Shown here: in pieces, positions 41,488 through 51,489 of the stretch
Layout of the letters: every line of letters starts with the position of its first letter
How positions within the stretch are numbered: the stretch's first letter is position 1
Origin: Lepidostoma basale
Lineage: Eukaryota > Arthropoda > Insecta > Trichoptera > Lepidostomatidae
DNA: 64,000 bases
Assembly: GCA_022606425.2 (NCBI GenBank)
Contig: JAHDVF020000089.1
Location: 124,001 to 188,000, forward strand
Direction: 5' to 3'
The notes under the pieces: generated by a model
What the model was told of the DNA's origin: nothing
The model's input: the letters and a program-made list of their open reading frames with translations, nothing else
The model's database searches: none
Position numbers and translations under genes: made by a program

Positions 41488-42050
41488 TAGTAAAGACAAA
41501 ACAAAGCTGCTGACTGTAGGCCGAACGCAACATCAGATGAGAGTAGTGAAGTCAGGAGTTCCACTAAAGAATACCAAGGAGTTTGTCCACCTCGGGAGCA
41601 AAATAACATGAGGCGGTCGGTCTAAGAGCGAGGTCGACAGCCGTATACATGAGGCTAGGCTTGCATTTAATAAAAGGTCGAAAATAATAGAATCGAATAA
41701 TATAGACCTAAAACTGAAAATACTCGGAATTCCCTGGAGAGACCACATCACAAATGAAGAGGTTCTCCAAAGAATCGAAGGAGGAAGGCACCCGCTTAGG
41801 ACCTCATCCGAAAGACGTGCAAGATGGATCGGCCATGTAATACGACAAGAAGGCCTCTTGCATGCCATAATGGAGGGTATGACCGAGGGGACAAAATCTA
41901 GGGGACGCCCACGCCAAGAGTACCTGGAGGACCTGTTGGTGGACGTGCGCTGCTCATCATATGCAGATTTCAAAAGAGCCGCACAAGACAGGGAAGAATG
42001 GAAGAAAAGAATAGAGGAAATTGCTCCAAACCAATCCCAGGATTGAAACC
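41488..42050 (+). mobile_element. RTE-like non-LTR element, C-terminal region
   Basis: FVHLGSKIT, SKSEVDSRIHEARLAFNKRS, then after a jump IPWRDHITNEEVLQRIEG, RRARWIGHVIRQEGLLHAIM, SRGRPRQEYLEDLLVDV and a stop at about 42046. This is the FxYLGS..., RI..A...F, WRD.ITN..VL.R, GH..R, GRPR pattern. Unrelated in detail to LINE-A, with a deletion in the middle. Confidence 0.75.
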
Positions 42051-42054
42051 AGAG

Positions 42055-42800
42055 AATATATGATAATTTGACGGTATATTTAGCTGGTATCGTTAGAAAA
42101 ATCAACATCAATTTGGGGAATTATGCAAGGTTTTGTATGTCAGAAGATTCAAGTTCATATGTTGTTGCAATTCAAATTTATCTTTTGGAAAAGCACATTT
42201 TGTTCGAATATGTTTGGTCACTTTCGATCCAAAAATCTCAATCAAGTATATGTATAATATAAAAAGTGATGACACCGATTCAAAATATTTTATATACGGA
42301 ACGTTTGTCGTTTGCGTGTCGAGCGGTAGCCAATTCATTAAATGTTCTAGTACTCGCTTACAACTCCATAAAACCTCGGTTCTTTGAAGATTTTATAGCC
42401 AGCTTACCCAATAAAATTCGCAAGTAATGAAACAGTTTTTTATAAAGTCCCCTTGGCTAGAGCTACCGGTGACGTAACCATTGCAAATGGTACGTTCGAA
42501 CTTTCCAAGTTTTTGAAAATGGAAATATTTAAAATTTGAAAATGTCACGTAACCTAATAACTCTCATTATTTTTAATTAAAACATAGGAAAGAAAATGAT
42601 TATTTCAATTGTTAAATAATGAATAAAAATATATTTTTTTAAACAGATATTATTAATTAATGTAATACTTTTCTCCAAAGGCACTAAATATATTTTCAAT
42701 GTACATGAATGGCAATCTCAACAATAAACATATTGATAAAACCACATTTTGTATGAGTGTATTTGATTCCAATGCTTCGTCTTAACTTAAGCATTATACG
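42055..42800. other. No recognisable feature
   Basis: Overlapping short frames on both strands at 42068-42387, none with a motif. Confidence 0.4.
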
Positions 42801-42804
42801 AAAT

Positions 42805-43050
42805 ATTATTCTTCTTCTTTTTCCTTGTTGTAGACCTATGTAGTCTGTTTTCCAGAGAGTTACTACTCCTGAGAGATAGATTCCCAGCTGTCCTTTCATC
42901 TTTTAGGAGGTCTTCCACGAGGACGAGTCCCATGAGGTTGATTATGCAATGCAATATAGGGGAGTCTGGTGGTGTCCATTCTATGAACATGGCCGTACCA
43001 GTCCCTTTTTCGCTGTCTGCTCCATCTTATAATATCCTCAACGAAATATG
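42805..43050 (-). mobile_element. Non-LTR retrotransposon 3' scrap
   Basis: CTTCTTC at 42811 (GAAGAAG tail) and reversed GRPPKR/DRHG-like segments (TAGGAGGTCTTCCACGAGGA) parallel to the 3' part of 16918-17395. Confidence 0.5.
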
Positions 43051-43084
43051 AATAACACCTAATAGAAAATTTTGATAATGCGAG

Positions 43085-43195
43085 ACATATTGGGCCCTCG
43101 TGAAATTTGATAATGACCTAGCAAGGCGAAATATCCCACTCATAAAATATAATTAAACCTCTAGAAAATCTACACTTACTTTAATATAAAAAAAT
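43085..43195 (+). mobile_element. Family D element, decayed
   Basis: ATTTGATAATGACCTAGCAA, then GGCGAAATATCCCACTCATA, then AATTAAACCTCTAGAAAAT. The UUGAUAA core is retained, stem III damaged. Confidence 0.4.
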
Positions 43196-43278
43196 AAAAA
43201 CTAACCATCACGCCATCTAAATGTATTTAAAAATATTTTTTTCGATCAGAGATAAAAAAAGAAAATATTCTAATAACT

Positions 43279-43688
43279 TTTTTGAATTACTTTTTGATAA
43301 CTTTGTATCACAACACTTTATTACACTTTTTTCAGACATGTTTCGGGACACAGAAGCCCCTTCTTCAGTGTGTACAAATTTTAACAGCTAAATGAGACAG
43401 AATCGTTACTTATATACTAAATAAAATTAAAATGGTAAAGGAGGAGTGGGGGTGGTTCCAAGAAATAGTGTTAATTACATTTTAGCCGGAATAATGGGAC
43501 AGGGGAAATAAATCTAGTATCGGACTGGAAGTTAAATTAATTTGATTATTTATAATTTCTTCTTTATTTTTTATCGACTTTTTTATTTCTAGGATTTCAA
43601 GGTTATTTAATGTTACTTTTCTATTACTGATATGCAAAACTTCAACGCCGCAACGTGTTGTGATACAAAGTTATCAAAAAGTAATTCA
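43279..43688. mobile_element. Hammerhead element family F with inverted termini
   Basis: GAATTACTTTTTGATAACTT, then TGTATCACAACAC at 43281-43313 is mirrored at 43654-43688. The hammerhead at 43333-43371 reads on the minus strand. The middle is AT-rich with GGAGTGGGGGTGGTTCC. Followed at once by the 3' box CCGCAACACAAAGTAATGGC. Confidence 0.75.
43333..43371 (-). ncRNA. Hammerhead-like motif, family F
   Basis: CUGAAGA core (43368-43362), extra A, stem II GGGGC-UUCUGU-GUCCC (five pairs, one G-U), GAA, stem III ACAUGU (43341-43336), cleavage base C43335. Stem I has only CA/UG before an internal loop. AATAAA follows in the element sense. Confidence 0.55.
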
Positions 43689-43730
43689 AATATGAATCCG
43701 CAACACAAAGTAATGGCGAATATAGAAGAA

Positions 43731-44133
43731 ATTCTAATAACTAACTAACTAATTTACCATCACGCCGTCTCCCCGGAGGGGTAGGCAGAAAGAATGGAAC
43801 GCCACACTGTTCTGTCCTGACATACGTCTCTCGCTTCCTCTACATTCATATATCTTGTAATGCACGCACGTCGATTTTTCCGACTCCTCACGTGACCGAC
43901 ATTCAATGTTTGATTGATGAGTGACAAATGCAAGTATAAGAAGTGAATGTGGTGCGAATGAAAGTGTTATGAACAAAATAAGGAAAGGGTCATTAAGATG
44001 GTTTGGACACATGGAAAGGATGAGTGAAGACAGAATGGTAAAGAAGGTATATGTAAACGGCGTGAACGGAGCTAGAAATAGAGGAAGGCCGAGGAAAACG
44101 TGGCACGATCAAATCAATCAAATATTCTAATAA
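43731..44133 (-). mobile_element. LINE-A twin-primed insertion (5' inversion)
   Basis: The 3' part (43741-43916, minus) runs from the tail through GETA to HDQ..LNVGHVRS. Next to it, inverted, is the upstream part (43918-44127, plus: ASIRSECGANESVMNK, then GSLRWFGHMERMSEDRMVKK, then GRPRKTWHDQINQI). The element coordinates of the two pieces meet with about 10 bp overlap. ATTCTAATAA flanks both sides (43731-43740 and 44124-44133). Classic twin-priming structure. Confidence 0.85.
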
Positions 44134-44134
44134 A

Positions 44135-44594
44135 CTCAACAAAACATCTTTGGTTTGATTTGAATCCAGAGCCCTGTGTTGGAAGCAAATTACATAAGCG
44201 ATTTGATAAAATAAAATATTGTAAATTATTGAGTTGTATTCTTATGCATATTGTATAATATAATTTTATCCATAAATTATTCTGATACCGTTGGGATGGT
44301 TAGGTGTAATATAGCATAATAACCACTTCTTTAAACAAAAATAATAATTCTTCAAAGGCCGTTCACTCTGCAGACTCAAATTATGCAGATAGCAATTACG
44401 TGTGTTGGATTATGTAACAAGAAAGACAATATTTTGTGAATGGTTCACATTAAACAAAAGGAATATCTGTTTGTGACAAACAATACATTTGTAACACAAG
44501 CATTAGCTATACAATATTTAGAAATATGAGGCGGTGCTTGAAAATTACTAAGATAATACAACAAGCACGTGGTGAATTTTTAATATTATTTTTC
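44135..44594. other. No recognisable feature
   Basis: AT-rich with no repeat match. Confidence 0.4.
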
Positions 44595-44728
44595 TTCTGA
44601 TAGGTGTGATGATCTGTTATTAGTAGCATTTTCGTCCTCCTGGGAATAGGACTGTCCATCGGAACTATCTCGCCATCTTTTCGGTCGTCGACCACGTGTC
44701 CGGGAACCCTCCGGTAGACTATCTTTGA
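44595..44728 (-). mobile_element. Non-LTR retrotransposon 3' scrap
   Basis: Reversed GRRPKRWRDSSDGQS-like words (GAACTATCTCGCCATCTTTT, then CGGTCGTCGACCACGTG). Confidence 0.45.
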
Positions 44729-44754
44729 GATCCTATTTTTTTTTAGATATTTTT

Positions 44755-45085
44755 TTTAGACAACATTTTGAATGTTTACAAATTCTTGTAGACAAATACT
44801 GGTTTTCACCCATTGCGGATAAATTATTTTAATTTTATAAGGATTGATTGTATCTCAATAGAGACGAAGATGTAAATTGTTTTCTGGGAACAGAAAGTGG
44901 TGGCCGAGGCGCTTACAGGACTTATGACCTGTCATTGGTTGGGTTGAGAGATCGCTTTATGTTTAACAACATTCCCCATTCCTCCTTTTTTCTTATGACC
45001 ACCACGTCTGACAATTTTTTGGAACTTGTATATATGGTAGGATTCCACGCCTATCTTTACATATTTAAGTTCACTCTACACTAGC
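44755..45085. mobile_element. Foldback family C, copy 7
   Basis: Outer block TTTTCACCCATTGCGGA, end TTGTATCTCAATAGAGACGA, arm CCTGTCATTGGTTGGGTTGA and ATGACCACCACGTCTGACAA. The right half is missing, leaving CTACACTAGCTCA as the last family words. Confidence 0.75.
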
Positions 45086-45164
45086 TCACTCATACTCATT
45101 TTTTTTAGATAAATATAATTCTAGGTTCTTGCACTCTAGTTTCTTGCACTCAGTTTGTAATCAT

Positions 45165-45288
45165 GTTGGTTAGTTTATATCGTTCTCCCGATGATGAAGG
45201 TGTAAGCCTTCGAAACATGTCGAGAAAAATAAACCCCTTAGGGGGAAAAACAGTGTTTTCATTCATAGAAATTCATCTTATTTTTTGC
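45165..45288 (+). mobile_element. Hammerhead element family G, single-sided copy
   Basis: Contains the motif at 45183-45226, then AATAAA and CAGTGTTTTCATTCAT. The homologous element at 60740-60990 is a two-armed foldback. Confidence 0.6.
45183..45226 (+). ncRNA. Hammerhead-like motif, family G copy 1
   Basis: Stem I UUCUC (45183-45187) pairs perfectly with GAGAA (45222-45226). Core CCGAUGA (U4 to C), extra U, stem II GAAGG-UGUAAG-CCUUC (five perfect pairs), GAA, stem III ACAUGU, cleavage base C45221, AATAAA at about 45228. All stems are ideal; only core U4 is mutated, which should abolish or cripple cleavage. Confidence 0.6.
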
Positions 45289-45289
45289 A

Positions 45290-45472
45290 TGCGGGAGACA
45301 TGCTCGTTCCAGTATTTTTTTCTTTGGCGACCCCATCTGATAATGTCTTCAACCATGCAAATTCTTCGGAATTCTATATTTCTTATTAGGTCACGAAGGC
45401 TTTTGCCGGCTATACTTTTATCTTATTGGCGGGCAAAGTGCTTGGTTCGAGCTGTGTCAGATTTTTTAATAT
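45290..45472 (-). mobile_element. Non-LTR retrotransposon C-terminal scrap
   Basis: Reversed GKSLRDLIRNIEFRRICMVE-like, then DIIRWGRQRK. The same motif order as the RNTAIREICKVEDVVRW segment of 16918-17395. Confidence 0.5.
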
Positions 45473-45494
45473 CGATATTTAAAAAAAATAATGC

Positions 45495-45558
45495 GAATGA
45501 AAACGTGTTTTCTAGAAGTTTTCATGTATTTTATGGAATTGACATGTTTCGCTTTGGT
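45495..45558 (-). mobile_element. Family D element, 5' end removed
   Basis: On the minus strand, AAAGCGAAACATGTCAATTC, then the family-D words ACTTCTAGAAAACACG. Cut by the LINE-A tail at 45560. Confidence 0.5.
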
Positions 45559-45559
45559 A

Positions 45560-45790
45560 AAGAAACTAACTAACCAAACTAAACATCACGCCGTCTCCCG
45601 AAGGGGTAGGCAGAAATAATAGACTGCACATTATTTCCTTACATACTTCTGTTGCTTCCTCAACATTCATAGATCGTGTCGTGCACGCGCGTCGATTTTT
45701 TCCGACTCATCACGTGGCTGGCATTCAATATTTGATTGAATTGATCTTGCCACGTTTTCCTCGGTCTTTCTCTATTTCTAGTTCCATAGC
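45560..45790 (-). mobile_element. LINE-A 3' end
   Basis: Reversed tail (AACTAACTAACC), GETA (CCGTCTCCCGAAGGGGTAGG), RRACTTR and GRPRKTW segments, ending at GNRNRE. A D-family scrap, TTTTGATAATGCCTTCCAAG on the minus strand, follows at 45796-45816. Confidence 0.8.
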
Positions 45791-45814
45791 ATAGCCTTGG
45801 AAGGCATTATCAAA

Positions 45815-45930
45815 AGTCAAACATTTGTTAATGGCTTAACAAGGCGAAACATGTCATTCTAATAAAATATAATTAAAACTTCTAGAAAACAGACGTTTTC
45901 ATTATTATTCATTTATTTATGTGGAGTTTT
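45815..45930 (+). mobile_element. Family D element
   Basis: TTTGTTAATGGCTTAACAAG, then GCGAAACATGTCATTCTAAT. Stem II and stem III (ACAUGU) persist and core A6 is U. AATAAA at 45861, then ACTTCTAGAAAACAGACG, the family 3' words. Confidence 0.5.
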
Positions 45931-46530
45931 ACAAGAAACGAGAAATTTAAAGTTATCATAGATAACACAGGTAAATTTTTGTCGTATCATACCTATGTCC
46001 CCTGAATTAAAAGGCAACCATCTTGTTTAAATATAATATATACAAAAGAATTCCATGACAACAATAGGTAAAACCTTCATTCTTCATAATTAAAATTCAC
46101 TAATTGTAAGAAACACAAAAAACATATTCAATTTTCGAGGCGAATATATGCCATATAGATTATCTAAGCGAATATATCCTAAGATTAAATGACAATTCTA
46201 TAATACAATGAACAAGCTTTTGAGTAAAATGCCGTCAGCACGATTTTAGAATATTAGTATGGAGCTTTGAAAATGCGGGAACCGAGCGCTAATAAAAGTA
46301 ACTAGACTAGCTGAGTTAGCTAAACTTGGAAAAGCTGAATACGAATTGGAATTGGGTATTGCTTCGCCTATCTTAGGTATGGATTATTGACAACCTTTCA
46401 TCGGCTAAATATTTGTATTGGCTAATGAAAAACAACAAGTTTAATTACTAAGCAAAGATGCCGGGGGTATGCCATCGCTAAAATTCGAAATACAAATTAA
46501 TCCGCCGAATCGTTAAGCGAAATGACAGAT
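45931..46530. other. No recognisable feature
   Basis: AT-rich without shared repeats. Confidence 0.4.
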
Positions 46531-46532
46531 AT

Positions 46533-47005
46533 ACAGGGTGTCCCAGATCTCGACGTCAACCCGGAAACAGATGATAGGGCAAGTCATGCTGGTTATGAGA
46601 AAAATGTAAAAAAAAAATCATTAAATGCGCCAACTTTTAAAGTTACTTGCCAAAATAGCGTAGTACATTTTATTTTCAGTACAGTCAGTTAAAATTGGGC
46701 GTAGTTTTAATTTTAAATATTTGGTTGGGCAAAAAGTAACATTTTCTTCCAAGTTGTAGTAGTTAGCTTTAAATTTTAGGCAACAATTTATAGAAGCATT
46801 ATTCAGGATTACACAATAAAAAGTTAAGATTTGTAGAAACGGGAGTTAAAAGACAATCACAGGGTGTTGATTTTCTCGATTTTTTTTAAATGCCTATAAT
46901 TTTTAAAATACAAAACTTAGATTTTTTTTTACATTTTTCTCATAACTAGCATGACTTGCCCTATCACCTGTTTCCGGATTGACGTCGAGATCTGGGACAC
47001 CCTGT
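46533..47005. mobile_element. TIR element (MITE) with about 90-bp inverted repeats
   Basis: ACAGGGTGTCCCAGATCTCG, then ACGTCAA at the left, mirrored by TTGACGTCGAGATCTGGGAC, then ACCCTGT at the right. Complementarity continues through GATAGGGCAAGTCATGCT to TTATGAGAAAAATGTAAAAA. Flanked by TAT/ATA. 473 bp, no ORF. Confidence 0.88.
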
Positions 47006-47645
47006 ATAATGTTACGCGTTTAGTCCTGTTTGTTCGGCGAGATTAGTATGAAATTTGAAGACGTCGGATCCGTGGATTTAGGCCAAATATCGCGTACAAA
47101 CTTAAATACGACTGTTTGAATTTCGCACGATTAGAAAACAAAGATAATGAAACACATTTGGAATTACAGTTAACGAATTGAGGACTGATGCTGATGACAA
47201 AGGTGCTAAGTATCAAAATAGTCAAAAAAGAGTTTATGGTCCCAATTGGTATTAAACATAAAGACCAATCGCTGTGCAAAGCGATTGAATAATATAGTGT
47301 AGTTCAAATTTCACCCTAAAAATGACACCCGTGGTACATGATACATTTTCCAAAAAACAGATTTTTCTATTTCCTTTTTTATGTTTGAACCACTTAGCAT
47401 ATTCGAAATATGTAGGCTTAAATTTAAAAATATATACTACCTAATTGTAAGTACAAATCAATAAAACACTACAAGAAAATAATTAGTTTCTTTTTTCATT
47501 ATTATGTTTTAAAATAAAAAATATTTATAAAACAAAAGCATACGAGAAAAGTTGATAAAAAAAATGAAAATAAGAATAAAAAGAATTTATAATACAAAAA
47601 TAAATAAAAGTTATTTATGGTGTTTTACTTAACAAATGAAGAAAT
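47006..47645. other. No recognisable feature
   Basis: AT-rich. The antisense frame at 47043-47279 has no motif. Confidence 0.4.
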
Positions 47646-47649
47646 AATT

Positions 47650-47960
47650 AAAGACGTCGTTTTTCCGGGCCGCACGCTTTTCATTCATAATAATTTTTCA
47701 AGACTTTCACATTCTTGCAAAGTGTCATGTACGTTTTTTCAAAATTAAACATAGCCCACATTTAAAATTTGAATTCTCGAATTCGCATTCCATTTATAAA
47801 GTAGATGTACGTATAGTCTCTTCACAATTTATTATTTCCATCTGTTCAAACCATCTTAAAACTAGTGGTATTTTCATCATTTTGTTCACAAAACTTTCGT
47901 CCTATAAATCCGTCTAAGAGAGATCTTTTTGTTATAATTAATTATTTTGGGTGGTCCATT
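47650..47960 (-). mobile_element. LINE-A, strongly decayed
   Basis: Reversed words persist: TTCAAACCATCTTAAAACTA (GSLRWFG), TTTTGTTCACAAAACTTTCG (MNKI) and AATCCGTCTAAGAGAGATC (RSLRR). Confidence 0.6.
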
Positions 47961-48726
47961 CTTCACTTCCTATTTACAGAGTTTTCGTGTAGAATATGTA
48001 GAATTTATACACAGGTAGTCTCCCTTGACCCTTTAGGAAGTTCGAATCTACGATCTAACCCTTAAAGTCTAACAATAGAGTAGAAAGGAAGCTTAAAAGT
48101 TTTTCGGGAGATTTGGCAGGCCTCGTGCCCGTGGTTGTGGAAACACAAAATTAATTTCGCGGGTAAGAAATACCCAAAAGATTAATTACACGAAAACACA
48201 GTAGAAAAGTGGTTCAATCGGACACCTGAGTGTAAAGAGACTTATAATGTCACAGAGAAAAGTAAAAGAAGTGCGTGAAAGTACAAAATAGTGTAGAGAA
48301 TATTGCTCCATTGCGCAACATCTTCAAATTTTATCTAAACACTCGCTAATTTTATCTAAACACTCGGTTCTTGAATAATGATATTAAACTCTCTATGAAG
48401 TAATGAATATGGATGAAAACGTCCGTTTCATAGCTTTTGACATGTTATATTATATCAAACTCAAACATGGAAAAAAGAGAATAATTTGTCAAAAGTCTGA
48501 TTCAACTTTTCTTCTACGATGGCTCTACAGCTCATATAGATCCTTGGCCTACATTAGTCCGCGCCTCCAATCACTTATGTCACCTGCTGCTTTCCAGTCT
48601 CTCATTTGCACTAGTTGTGCATCGTCCTTCCTCATCTCATTCTCCTAAAATCTTCATCTCATCTCTTAAAAACAAATAAAATATTATAAACAACAAAATA
48701 AACTTAACTTCAAGTCCAATAATTGA
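47961..48726. other. No recognisable feature
   Basis: No repeat match except a possible reversed LINE C-terminal scrap at 48575-48640 (CTTTCCAGTCTCTCATTTGC). Confidence 0.35.
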
Positions 48727-48727
48727 T

Positions 48728-49022
48728 TTGTTCCCCTTGTCCCGTAATTATATCCTAATAACAATTAAGTCTACCCCAAAACATAATTCCTTCCTCTCCC
48801 CCTTTTTTCTTAATTCTTTATTTAGTACCAATATAACATTAGTAACGATTTTGTATAATTTTATAGTTAAAATTTCTACACTGAGGAAGGGAGTCTGTGT
48901 TCCGAAACATGATTGTATTAAATTTTAATTTTTTTAAATAAATTTCGTGTTTTGTATAAAAATTAAAAAAATTATTCATTGAAGCCGCAACACAAAGTTA
49001 TGGCGAATACCTATATTAATGA
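48728..49022 (+). mobile_element. Hammerhead element family F, second copy
   Basis: Same layout as the minus strand of 43279-43688: TTAAAATTTCTACACTGAGG, then the motif, an AT spacer and the 3' box CCGCAACACAAAGTTATGGC at about 48985. It ends about 235 bp from the first B56 exon. Confidence 0.65.
48876..48915 (+). ncRNA. Hammerhead-like motif, family F copy 2
   Basis: CUGAGGA (48881-48887), extra A, stem II GGGA/UUCC (four pairs, one G-U), GAA, then ACAUGA in place of ACAUGU. U16.1 is mutated and stem I is weak. Probably inactive. Confidence 0.45.
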
Positions 49023-49214
49023 AGAAATTAAAAAGATTGTATTTTCATTTAAAAAAAAGACAAAATATCATATTTTCATACAAGTATTTGTGGAACTTCT
49101 TTAAACTTTAAAAAGATTCTCCTGTAAAATGCGTAAAAAAAAATTATGTGTGCTTTAGGATTACGGATGGTACGGATTTCAATTGTTGAATCTTCAGATA
49201 AGGGTGTGTAAAAA

Positions 49215-49240
49215 TAAATGATGATGATGATGATGATTGA
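49215..49240. repeat. ATG/GAT microsatellite in the intron just after the first exon
   Basis: AATGATGATGATGATGATGA, about 15 bp beyond the exon-1 donor. Confidence 0.85.
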
Positions 49241-49255
49241 ATGATGTTGACTTAC

Positions 49256-49345
49256 CGAATCCCCAGAGGACTTCCTCCGGCGGAACATGTTGCCGAAGGA
49301 CATGGCGGTCATGTTAGCCGTGGCGGCCACCGCGGACACGAACAT
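49256..49345 (-). CDS. PP2A B56/B' regulatory subunit, first coding exon
   Basis: Thirty codons run from an ATG in a GC-rich context (GGCGCCCATG) and end MFRRRKSSGDS, followed by a strong donor (TCG then GTAAGT). The exon ends in phase 0. This matches the start of the next minus-strand exon at 32602, which opens with a complete Ser codon. The peptide is short, basic and serine-rich, as expected of the variable N-terminus of B56 (B') subunits, which target PP2A to substrates. On its own the exon is not diagnostic; the assignment rests on phase, strand and the downstream signature exon. An internal Met (residue 12, 15 or 20) could be the real start. Confidence 0.55.
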
Positions 49346-49490
49346 GGGCGCCGCGCTCGCGGCCCGCCCTTCAAGCCCGCATAGGGGGCGCCCAAGTTGG
49401 CGCTCTACACCAATAACACTTGGCCGACAATGGAGGAGCCACCGTCCAAGGCAACTTTATCTCCGACTTACGGCGCAAATCGGAGATAAA
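49346..49490 (-). promoter_or_regulatory. GC-rich 5' UTR/promoter-proximal region of the 49.3-kb first exon
   Basis: A CpG-rich tract (GGGCGCCGCGCTCGCGGCC and following) lies just upstream of ATG 49345 and falls back to AT-rich DNA by about 49490. It probably contains the 5' UTR and transcription start of the distal isoform. No TATA box is evident. Confidence 0.35.
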
Positions 49491-50655
49491 AATTCAAATT
49501 TCGAATGCACTTTTACGAAATGGTGTCGATATAATATTTATATCGAATGCCAATTATTTCGACGTTCAAATTATTTGAATATTCACAATTTGGTACTTAT
49601 TCAAAATCACTGTTCGTTTTTCACATTTGTTTAAGAACGTTCCAATTTGTCTATGGTTATGATTTTTCAAAGTATAAATTAATGTTTTTGTTTATATCTA
49701 TATTGAGATAAATCACGATTAAATAAATATGTAGGGCACATTCTTTTTTAATTAACCGATTGGATTATTTCTGATGAATGAAACTATTTAAATTTTATTC
49801 AATGGAAAATAAAATATTTAAAATAAATCAAATCGAAAAAAGCCTCGCTGATTTTTTTTTCAATTATCAAAATAGTTTATTTTCTCAAACAGATATTGCA
49901 TATGGTAAATATTTATAGTTTATAGCAAATACATATACGAAAAGAGATAAACTACCAGGAACACATGAGAAATGGTTCGTCTTTAGGATGACAAAGTACT
50001 TTCTAATGTAAAGATTAAATAAACCAAGTACCACTAATATAAAACAAGTATATCTCAGAGAACATGTTCGAACGAACGAACTTTTAATTGTACTAAGTGA
50101 ATAAATAAGTGTTATCAAACAGAAGAGAAAAAAATACACGTTGAATCCAGCATTTATTTTTTTCACATAGGCATATCTATATTTCTGATCGCAGAAATCT
50201 TAATAATTTAGCATAGAATGAATAGTATTCCGACGAGATCAATACTCAATAAACTCGAAATTCATTTCAGAATCACGTAAGGTTATATTTACACGACCCA
50301 TTTACGACAAGCGCGCTCGCTGAAGCCACTTCTCCAAGAACGCGTAAAAAAAACGTTTTCCACTTAAAATAAAGGTAAACAATTTTATCGTGACATCTGT
50401 GTAGACCTAACGGAAAAATCACAAACAACAACTAGAAACACAAACTCAAATCTTTTGAAAGATAAATTTATTGACAGAGTATAAAGTCTTTGCGCAGGCA
50501 AGAAATATGCGCATTATTCATATAAAGGCAAAAAATACATTATCTTAACTGACTTTGTACTAGATTTTTTTTAACAATGATTACTCAATACGATTTGCAT
50601 TTCGTTGGTGTAATTATATATATCGTTTGAACATTTCAGAGAACATATTAAAATC
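49491..50655. other. No recognisable feature
   Basis: AT-rich region upstream of the distal first exon. No TE signature or conserved frame. Confidence 0.45.
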
Positions 50656-50659
50656 GAAG

Positions 50660-50722
50660 AACCATTATTGAAAATTACATGTTTCGCCCTTCTAAGTCTA
50701 GGCACACGATTTTATATATAAT
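50660..50722 (-). mobile_element. Family D scrap
   Basis: On the minus strand, CTTAGAAGGGCGAAACATGT, then AATTTTCAATAATGG. Core region replaced. Confidence 0.4.
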
Positions 50723-51040
50723 AATACTTAGAATCATTGAAATATGTAAAATCATTTGTAAACAATTTGTAAGAAGATGTTTTTCTTAGAAACATTTATT
50801 TCGTCCTACCTCAAATAACTTGTTTTTTATTTATAATATATATTATCATTTAGTATCCCCTAATTATGTAATCGTTGTCATAAAATTTCTTAATGAATTC
50901 CAAGAAACACTTTCCAATATTTCTGGACCAACCCAAATAATTCTTTGTTAAAAATGTATAAAGTCACATCAAATTTTGTTAATTACCATATTCTGCTCCA
51001 TTTACTGGTGTATATCAACTGCAACGAGTTGAAGTTTCGT

Positions 51041-51130
51041 CACATTTGATAATGCCTTAGAAGGGCGAAACATGTCATTCCCATAAAATATAATAAAACT
51101 TCTAAAAAACTGACGTTTTCATTCGAATTA
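51041..51130 (+). ncRNA. Family D hammerhead-like motif with intact stem II
   Basis: UUGAUAA core (51046-51052), extra U, stem II GCCU-UAGAA-GGGC (four pairs, one U-G), GAA, stem III ACAUGU (51070-51075), cleavage base C51076. Stem I is weak here. Followed by ATAAAATATAATAAAACTTC and AAAAAACTGACG, the family 3' words. Confidence 0.5.
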
Positions 51131-51184
51131 ATTATTAATATTAAATATATTAATATTTAATAAATAATAAATATGAAAAATCAC

Positions 51185-51345
51185 GTTATTTTCTTTTGTA
51201 ACACTACCAAGCCGTTTCACTCCGAGCTTCGTCAAGGTTACTAAACAGGGTAGTGTTGGTGTTAGAACAAAATATAGAAGTGTTTTATTTGTTTCTAAAA
51301 ATGTTACACCATAAATTAAGTGCTTCATACGAAAGCACAAACAAC
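51185..51345. mobile_element. ACCGGU-type hammerhead element, inverted and decayed
   Basis: On the minus strand at 51192-51240, UUGACGA, extra A, GCUC/GAGU, GAA, ACGGCU, U, GGUAGUG. On the plus strand the 3' box TTACACCATAAATTAAGTGC is at 51302-51330. The two parts face away from each other, as in a foldback copy. Confidence 0.5.
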
Positions 51346-51485
51346 AAGTACTACGATAACATATTTCGGGTCACAGACGCCCTTCCTCGAGTTAAAATTT
51401 CTACACTGAGGAAGGGCATTGTTCTGAAAATCTAATGTTCAAATGTGAATCCACAACACAAAGTGACGGAGAACATAGAACAACA
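51346..51485. mobile_element. Family F foldback remnant
   Basis: Minus motif (GAGGA, GGG...CCC, GAAAUAUGUU) at 51360-51392 and plus motif (CUGAGGA, AGGGC) at 51406-51432 lie back to back around TTAAAATTT. The 3' box CCACAACACAAAGTGACGGA is at about 51451. Confidence 0.55.
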
Positions 51486-51489
51486 AAAA

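Noticed and set aside
42068..42387. Possible small gene (overlapping frames on both strands)
   Set aside because: No motif, no codon bias, no splice context; frames differ in all phases.
46533..47005. Viral or LTR element from the long terminal repeats
   Set aside because: Repeats are inverted, not direct, and no coding or primer-binding site is visible.
49076..49255. Extension of the 49.3-kb exon into the downstream frame
   Set aside because: A strong GTAAGT donor follows codon 30. The rest translates a GAT microsatellite.
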